Shown here: positions 54,176-59,158 of the stretch, piece by piece
Position numbering within the stretch: position 1 is the first letter of the stretch
Layout: every line of letters begins with the position of its first letter
Assembly: GCA_913778455.1 (NCBI GenBank)
Contig: CAJYVK010000393.1
Span: 1 to 59,158 of the forward strand
Source: an uncultured Hymenobacter sp.
Lineage (GTDB): Bacteria; Bacteroidota; Bacteroidia; Cytophagales; Hymenobacteraceae
Direction of reading: 5' to 3'
Length of the DNA: 59,158 nucleotides
Position numbers and translations under genes: made by a program
Notes under the pieces: model-generated
Database searches by the model: none
Seen by the model: only the letters and a program-made list of their open reading frames with translations
Told to the model about the DNA's origin: nothing

Positions 54176-55315
54176 GTGCCTGCTTCCGTTCCCCGCCTGG
54201 TTTTCGCCGTTACCACCGACCTGAGCTACGATCAGCGAATGCAACGCATTTGCGCCAGCCTGGCGCGGGCCGGCTACGCGGTGCTGCTCGTGGGCTGGCA
54301 GCGGCCGGCCTCGGTCCCGCTGGGGCCGCAGCCCTACGCCCAGCACCGGCTGCGGGGCTGGTTTCAGCACGGCAAATTATTCTACCTCGAATACAACCTG
54401 CGACTGCTGTTCTTTTTGCTGGGCCAGCGGGCGGCCGCCTGGGCTTGCGCTGACCTCGATGCCGCGCTGCCCACCTGGCTACGCGCCCGGCTCGGCGGTC
54501 AGCCTTTCGTGTACGACGCTCACGAGCTCTTTACGGAAGTGCCCGAAGTGGTGGCCCGCCCCCGCGTGCAACGCACCTGGCAGTGGGTCGAAAACTTTAT
54601 CGTGCCCCGCGCCCGGCTGCGCTACACGGTAGGGTCGGCGCTGGCCCGGCTATTTGAGGCCCGGCACTCCGGCTGTTCGTTTGCAGTAGTGCGCAATGTG
54701 CCCGCTGGCAAGGAAGAAACGGCCGACGAGCCACTAGCAAGTGCGCCCGGCCAGCCGTCCACGCTGCTGTATCAGGGGGCGCTCAACGTGGGCCGGGGCC
54801 TAGCCGAATTGCTGGCCGCCATGCCGCAGGTATCGGCGCGGCTCGTCATCTGCGGGGAGGGTGACTGCTCGGCGGCCCTGCGCCGGCAGGCGGCTGGGTT
54901 GGACCTGCTGGCCTCGGGGCTGGTTGAGTTTAAAGGCTACGTGCTGCCTACTGCGTTGCGGGCGCTCACGGCGCGGGCCACGGTGGGCATCATGCTGCTC
55001 GAACACACCGGCTTGAGCTACTATTACTCGCTGGCCAATAAATTCTTCGACTACGTGCAGGCGGGTATTCCGCAGCTCTGCATCGACTTTCCCGAATATC
55101 GCGCCCTCAATGCCCAGTACGAGGTGGCCGAGCTGGTGCCCGACTTGGCCCCGGCGACCCTGGCGGCAGCGCTAAACCGGCTGTTGCCCGGCGGCCAGCC
55201 CGGCCCCCGCTACTACGAGCTGGCTGCCAACTGCCGCCGCGCCCGCACCGAGTGGAACTGGCAGCGGGAGGAAAAAACGTTGGTTCAACTCTACTGCCGC
55301 CTGCTGGGCCGGTAG
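54176..55315 (+). CDS. Glycosyltransferase (GT4-like)
   Basis: The start is the GTG giving MPASVPRLVFAVTTDLSYDQRM; the frame is open far upstream but that part lies opposite the histidine kinase gene. The N-terminal domain contains FVYDAHELFTEVPEV and the C-terminal domain LLYQGALNVGRGLAELLAAM, LVICGEGDC, LVEFKGYVLP and NKFFDYVQAGIPQLC, which is the usual nucleotide-sugar site pattern of GT4-type enzymes. At 379 residues it is normal in size. It probably makes a surface polysaccharide or glycolipid; acceptor and donor cannot be told. It precedes miaA by 10 bases. Confidence 0.85.
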   Translation: MPASVPRLVFAVTTDLSYDQRMQRICASLARAGYAVLLVGWQRPASVPLGPQPYAQHRLRGWFQHGKLFYLEYNLRLLFFLLGQRAAAWACADLDAALPTWLRARLGGQPFVYDAHELFTEVPEVVARPRVQRTWQWVENFIVPRARLRYTVGSALARLFEARHSGCSFAVVRNVPAGKEETADEPLASAPGQPSTLLYQGALNVGRGLAELLAAMPQVSARLVICGEGDCSAALRRQAAGLDLLASGLVEFKGYVLPTALRALTARATVGIMLLEHTGLSYYYSLANKFFDYVQAGIPQLCIDFPEYRALNAQYEVAELVPDLAPATLAAALNRLLPGGQPGPRYYELAANCRRARTEWNWQREEKTLVQLYCRLLGR

Positions 55316-55325
55316 TTCTTTTTTT

Positions 55326-56255
55326 ATGCAGCTTCCTTCTGAACTACTTACCCGGCTGGCCCCCTCCGCCGCCGACCCGCGCCCCGTGCTGCTGGCCGTG
55401 GCCGGCCCCACGGCCGTGGGCAAAACGGCCCTCACCGTAAACCTGGCCCAGCAGCTGGGTACCGAGATTATCTCGGCCGACTCGCGCCAGTTTTTCCGCG
55501 AAATGAGCATCGGCACGGCCAAGCCTACGGCCGAGGAGATGCAGGGCGTGCCCCACCACTTTATCGATTCGCACAGCATCGCGCAGGACTACAGCGCCGG
55601 CCGCTTCGCCGCCGAGGCTGAGGCGCGGCTGGCCGAGCTGTTTGAGCGCCAAGCAGTAGTAATCGCTACCGGTGGCTCGGGGCTGTACTTGCAGGCCCTG
55701 ACCGATGGCCTCGATGAGCTGCCCGCCGTGCCGCCCGCCGTGCGCGAGCAGCTGCACCAGGAACTGGCACTGCACGGCCTAGCGCCCCTCGTGGCCGAGC
55801 TGGCCGCGACCGACCCCGTTGCCCACGGTCGACTCGACCTGCAAAATCACCAGCGCGTGTTACGTGCCCTCGAAATCACGCGGGGTACGGGTCGTCCGTT
55901 TTCGAGCTATCACCAGGGGCCGGCCGCCGTGGCTGCCAAAGCCGCCGCCCGGCCCTTCCGGGTCGAGAAAGTAGCCCTGACCCGCGAGCGCGAAGAGCTC
56001 TACCAGCGCATCGACCAGCGCGTGCTGCAAATGCTGGATCAGGGCCTCGTGGCCGAAGTCGAAACCCTGCTGCCCTTCCGCGAGCACAACGCCCTGCAAA
56101 CGGTTGGCTACCAAGAGATATTCGGCTACCTCGACGGCGCCTACGACTACGCCGAAGCCGTGCGCCTGCTCCAGCGCAACACCCGCCACTACGCCAAGCG
56201 CCAGCTCACCTGGCTGCGCCGCGACGCGGGGTATGTTTGGGTAGCTTTAGGGTAA
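55326..56255 (+). CDS. miaA: tRNA dimethylallyltransferase
   Basis: MiaA adds a dimethylallyl group to N6 of A37 in tRNAs that read codons starting with U. Landmarks: P-loop VAGPTAVGKTAL (about 22-33), EIISADSRQFFREMSIGTAKPT, the dimethylallyl site VPHHFIDSH, VIATGGSGLYLQALTDG and DLQNHQRVLRALEI, then YQRIDQRVLQMLDQGLVAEV in the tRNA-binding insert. Length of 309 residues is full. It follows the glycosyltransferase by 10 bases on the same strand, so it is co-transcribed with it. A long hairpin overlaps the stop codon. Confidence 0.97.
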   Translation: MQLPSELLTRLAPSAADPRPVLLAVAGPTAVGKTALTVNLAQQLGTEIISADSRQFFREMSIGTAKPTAEEMQGVPHHFIDSHSIAQDYSAGRFAAEAEARLAELFERQAVVIATGGSGLYLQALTDGLDELPAVPPAVREQLHQELALHGLAPLVAELAATDPVAHGRLDLQNHQRVLRALEITRGTGRPFSSYHQGPAAVAAKAAARPFRVEKVALTREREELYQRIDQRVLQMLDQGLVAEVETLLPFREHNALQTVGYQEIFGYLDGAYDYAEAVRLLQRNTRHYAKRQLTWLRRDAGYVWVALG

Positions 56256-56338
56256 GAGGGTGTGGGGGTAGGAGGGTAGGAGTTACTAAAAATTTTCCTT
56301 TCAGTACCTCTTTTCCCTCCTACCCCCACACCCTCTTA
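56253..56338. terminator. Bidirectional hairpin between miaA and pfkA
   Basis: Perfect 24-base arms (56253-56276 and 56315-56338), with GTGTGGGGGTAGGAGGG on one side, enclose 38 bases that include AAAAATTTTCC. The first arm begins with the miaA stop codon TAA. Confidence 0.8.
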
Positions 56339-56347
56339 GCCTAAAAC

Positions 56348-57319
56348 CTACACGCTCAGAATCTCCACCATCCGCATGAAGCTCTGGTTGATCACCTTGC
56401 GCTTGTTGATGGTGTCGTCGAAGGGGGTGTAGGTGAGCTTGCGATCCACGATGCCGGCCATTACGTTTTTCATGCCGTTGAGCAGGCCCTCTACGGCGGC
56501 GATGCCGAGCTGCGAAGCCAGCAGGCGGTCGGCGGCGGTCGGCGAGCCCCCGCGCTGGATGTGGCCCACGATGGTTACGCGGGTGTCGAGCTGCGGAATG
56601 GCGGCCTTCACGCGGCGGGCTACGTGGTGCACGTTGCCTTCTTCCTCGCCCTCAGCCACGATGACGATAAACGACGTTTTCTGGCGCTGATAGCTCGCGT
56701 GCAGCGTTTCGATAACCGCCTCCACGCTCATGGCCGTTTCGGGTACCATGACGATCTCGGCCCCGCCGCCGATGGCGCACGGAATAGCGATGTAGCCCGA
56801 GTCGCGGCCCATTACCTCCACGAAAAAGCAGCGGTCGTGCGAGTCGGCCGTGTCGCGGATTTTATCGATGGCCTCCAGGGCCGTATTCACGGCCGTATCG
56901 TAGCCGATGGTGTAGTCGGTGCCGTAGAGGTCGTTGTCGATGGTGCCCGGGGCGCCCACCGTCGGAATGCCAAACTCCTTTTCGAAAATGGTAGCTCCCG
57001 TAAATGTGCCATTGCCGCCGATGGCTACCAGACCCTCGATGCCGTGGTTAACGAGCTGGTCGAAAGCTTGCTGCCGGCCTTCCTTGGTCATGAATTTCTG
57101 GGAGCGTGCCGACTTGAGGATGGTGCCGCCGCGCTGTACGGTGTTCGACACCGAGGCCGAGTCCATGCGCACAAACTCACCCTTGATCATGCCGCTGTAC
57201 CCGCGCATAATGCCGTATACCTCAATACCGTGGTACACACCCGCCCGCACCACTGCCCGCAGGCAGGCATTCATGCCAGGGGCGTCGCCGCCGCTGGTAA
57301 AAACTCCGATTCTCTTCAT
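56348..57319 (-). CDS. pfkA: 6-phosphofructokinase
   Basis: The enzyme phosphorylates fructose 6-phosphate, the committed step of glycolysis. Landmarks: FTSGGDAPGMN at 8-18, IMRGYSGMI, the nucleotide loop GLVAIGGNGTFTGA, PGTIDNDLYGTDYTIGYDTA with the catalytic TIDND, and VEVMGRDSGYIA for sugar-phosphate binding. Length (323) is typical of the ATP-dependent bacterial group. In the nucleotide loop the residue that is Asp in E. coli PfkA (GGDGS) is Asn here (GGNGT), a position that affects metal-ATP binding. The gene ends against miaA at a long hairpin. Confidence 0.95.
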   Translation of the reverse strand: MKRIGVFTSGGDAPGMNACLRAVVRAGVYHGIEVYGIMRGYSGMIKGEFVRMDSASVSNTVQRGGTILKSARSQKFMTKEGRQQAFDQLVNHGIEGLVAIGGNGTFTGATIFEKEFGIPTVGAPGTIDNDLYGTDYTIGYDTAVNTALEAIDKIRDTADSHDRCFFVEVMGRDSGYIAIPCAIGGGAEIVMVPETAMSVEAVIETLHASYQRQKTSFIVIVAEGEEEGNVHHVARRVKAAIPQLDTRVTIVGHIQRGGSPTAADRLLASQLGIAAVEGLLNGMKNVMAGIVDRKLTYTPFDDTINKRKVINQSFMRMVEILSV

Positions 57320-57541
57320 GTTAAAAGTCAGCTAAAGCGCCCGCTGCCCATTCAGGGTTGGCTGTAAGCCCGCAAAGGTCGGTAGCCAAGGGCACTTGCC
57401 GCATGAAACTGCTCCATTTGGGGCTCACATTTTTGCGTCAGTTACGTAGAAGTACCAAAAAAAGCCCGGCAGGCTATTGGTTATTAGTGGCTTCTTGCCT
57501 ACTTTTCGTTACCTCATCGCCCACCACTAACCCGCACTCTT

Positions 57542-57988
57542 ATGTTTGGTTTTTTCGAAAACGAGCAGGCTAAAAAAATCAAGGGCCACCTCTGCAACCT
57601 GGCGGCGCTCGCCAAAGCCGACGGTCACGTAGACGACCGCGAGCTGAACTTCATCATCACCGTGGGCAAGAAAAACGGGGTGTCGGCCAGCGAGGTACGT
57701 AAAATCGTGAACGGTCAGACCAACTGTCTTTCCGACTTGCCCGGCAACGACTCCGAGCGCTTCGACCAGATTTTCGACCTGGTCGATATGATGCTGGCCG
57801 ACGGCATCATCGACGAAACCGAGATGGACTTCTGCATCATGATGGCCGAGAAGCTGGGCTTCCGCAAAGCCATCGTGGGTGTGCTCGTGCGCAAGATTTC
57901 GCAAGGCGTGAAAGACGCCGTGCCCCGCGAGCGCATCAAGGAAGAAAGTCTCAGTTTCTTGAATTACAACAATTTGCCGGTGAGGTAA
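57542..57988 (+). CDS. TerB-like domain protein
   Basis: A 148-residue soluble helical protein that matches the TerB (tellurite-resistance-associated) fold: HLCNLAALAKADGHVDDRELNFIITVG has the first acidic metal-binding turn (ADGHVDDRE) and DLVDMMLADGIIDETEMDFC the second (ADGIIDETE). Such paired DxxxDxxE turns bind divalent metal. Stand-alone TerB-like proteins are common in Bacteroidota and their role is unknown. It starts 222 bases after the pfkA start on the divergent strand. Confidence 0.85.
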   Translation: MFGFFENEQAKKIKGHLCNLAALAKADGHVDDRELNFIITVGKKNGVSASEVRKIVNGQTNCLSDLPGNDSERFDQIFDLVDMMLADGIIDETEMDFCIMMAEKLGFRKAIVGVLVRKISQGVKDAVPRERIKEESLSFLNYNNLPVR

Positions 57989-57989
57989 A

Positions 57990-58100
57990 GAGTAATGAGA
58001 GTAATGGGTAATCTGAGTAATGAGAGTACTTCCATTGCTGCGAAAGCAACAGTGCTTCCATTACCCAGACTACCCATTACTCAAACTGCTCCAATTACTC
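57990..58100. repeat. Imperfect inverted repeat between convergent genes
   Basis: Repeats of GTAATG and its complement CATTAC occur on either side of a central GAAAGC, for example GAGTAATG / CATTACTC and AGTAATGGGTA / TACCCATTACT. The structure lies between the TerB-like gene and the convergent aminotransferase gene and ends at the latter's stop. Exact arm boundaries are uncertain. Confidence 0.6.
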
Positions 58101-59158
58101 AAATGGCCCTAAGCAGTCCCGCCACGGCCGCGTCGATTTCATCCTCGGTGATGGTGAGGGGCGGGGCAATGCGCAGCGAATTATCGCAGAATAAGAACCA
58201 GTCGGTGAGGATGCCTTGCTCGGCCAGCGCCCGGTCAATGATGGGCTTAAGCACTTCGAACGACGCAAACTCCACGGCCATGAGCAGGCCGCAGTTGCGC
58301 ACCTCCCGAATGGCGGGGTGCACCAGCTGCGCCCGCAGCCGCTGGGCCTTGGCTGCCACGCCAGCTAGCAAACTTTCTTCCTGAATAACCTGGAGCGTAG
58401 CCAGCGAGGCCGCGCAGCTTACCGGGTGCCCGCCGAAGGTAGTGCAGTGCCCCAGGATGGGATTGGTCTGGAACCCCACCATGATGGCGGGCGAGGAAAT
58501 GAAGGCCCCGATGGGCATACCGCCCCCCATGCCCTTGGCGCACACCAGAATGTCAGGCACCACGCCGAATTGCTCGAAAGCCCACTGCGTGCCCGTGCGC
58601 CCGAAGCCGCACTGAATCTCGTCGAGGATGAGCAACGCGCCCACCTCGGTGCAGCGCTGGCGCACGGCGGGCAGGTAGCCGGGTAGGGGCGGGCGTACCC
58701 CAGCCTCGCCCTGCACGGTTTCTAGCACCACGGCGGCGGTGTTTTCGGTGATGAGGGCAAGGTCGGCCAGCTCGTTGTAGCGCAGGTGCGTTACGTCGGG
58801 CAGCAGGGGGCGGTAGCTGTTCTTGAAGCCCTCGGAGCCGGTAATGGACAGCGCCCCGTGCGTGGAGCCGTGGTAAGAATTGAACGCCGATACCAGGCCT
58901 GTGCGGCCGGTGTGGCGCTTGGCGAGCTTAAGCGCGCCCTCAATGGCCTCGGCCCCCGAGTTGGTGAAGTAGACCGTATCGAGCGGGGTGGGCAGGGTGG
59001 CGGCCAGGGCATGGGCCAGCCGGGCGGGCGGGGCCTGCACCAGCTCGCCGTACACCATCAGGTGCAGGTATTTATCGAGTTGCTCCTGAATGGCTTGCAG
59101 CACGCGCGGGTGCCGGTGCCCCACGTTGCTGACGCCGATGCCGGAGATTAAGTCCAGG
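58099..59158 (-). CDS. Class III aminotransferase, N-terminus beyond the window
   Basis: A PLP-dependent aminotransferase of the acetylornithine/ornithine/4-aminobutyrate group. The frame is open to the right edge and reads LDLISGIGVSNVGHRHP, so about 40 N-terminal residues are missing. PLP-site landmarks: YFTNSGAEAIEGALKLA, SAFNSYHGSTHGALSITG, LLILDEIQCGFGRTG and the lysine in ILVCAKGMGGGMPIGA. The last helix INAV-type end reads EIDAAVAGLLRAI. The glycine-rich SGIGVSNVGH is usual for the family. Substrate is uncertain; no arginine or GABA gene is next to it. Confidence 0.93.
   Translation of the reverse strand, partial: LDLISGIGVSNVGHRHPRVLQAIQEQLDKYLHLMVYGELVQAPPARLAHALAATLPTPLDTVYFTNSGAEAIEGALKLAKRHTGRTGLVSAFNSYHGSTHGALSITGSEGFKNSYRPLLPDVTHLRYNELADLALITENTAAVVLETVQGEAGVRPPLPGYLPAVRQRCTEVGALLILDEIQCGFGRTGTQWAFEQFGVVPDILVCAKGMGGGMPIGAFISSPAIMVGFQTNPILGHCTTFGGHPVSCAASLATLQVIQEESLLAGVAAKAQRLRAQLVHPAIREVRNCGLLMAVEFASFEVLKPIIDRALAEQGILTDWFLFCDNSLRIAPPLTITEDEIDAAVAGLLRAI

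Overview
The window looks like chromosome from a high-GC member of the Bacteroidota, most likely Hymenobacter or a close relative. This is an inference from several signs: a type IX secretion pair (PorV, PorU-type sortase), a T9SS C-terminal sorting domain, a DUF4270 lipoprotein, PspC/GIN proteins, promoters of the Bacteroidota type (TTG, about 19 bases, TAnnTTTG), little use of Shine-Dalgarno sequences, and high GC in nearly every gene.

Left part (1-15.4 kb) is an accessory block. It holds a low-GC charged fragment, a GH18-like membrane protein without the catalytic acid, a small membrane protein, a peptidoglycan amidase, a five-helix membrane protein, a GH108-type muramidase followed 29 bases later by an LSDAT(SLOG)-SLATT membrane protein, and, convergent to these, an operon of a triple TIR-like protein and a 1519-residue nSTAND1 NTPase. 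I read it as a candidate conflict system: the TIR would make or destroy an NAD-derived nucleotide, the LSDAT domain would sense it, SLATT would open the membrane, and the wall hydrolases would finish lysis. The family assignments are firm; the joint function is a hypothesis.

Middle part (15.4-39.6 kb) is mostly core: tRNA-Glu, gap, a lipid-kinase-like protein, DUF3050, an eIF1/SUI1-like protein, a PadR/PspC-GIN operon, porV-porU, a secreted alpha/beta hydrolase, a broken IS5-type transposase, folA, fmt, a NamZ-type muramidase, an FtsX-type permease, a Kelch lipoprotein with a DUF4270 protein, an exonuclease-VIII-like PD-(D/E)XK protein and a J-domain-like protein.

39.6-45.2 kb is an RNA repair locus: a structured leader RNA region, a Ro60/TROVE protein, a PARG-like macrodomain protein, a 1-kb non-coding stretch, and the RNA ligase RtcB. 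The non-coding stretch folds by hand into five tandem RNAs with one shared, covarying bulged helix, and four of them carry tRNA-like T-arms. They are very probably bacterial Y RNAs, the partners of Ro60, in an unusually large array. This is the most interesting feature of the window.

Right part (45.2 kb to end) is again ordinary: MOSC protein, membrane protein, small iron-permease-family protein, tRNA-Leu(GAG), an rqcH/NFACT gene cut by one in-frame stop, an MBL-fold hydrolase, a response regulator, a large hybrid histidine kinase, a glycosyltransferase, miaA, pfkA, a TerB-like protein and the front-truncated end of a class III aminotransferase. Many gene ends that face each other are separated by long, individually distinct hairpins.
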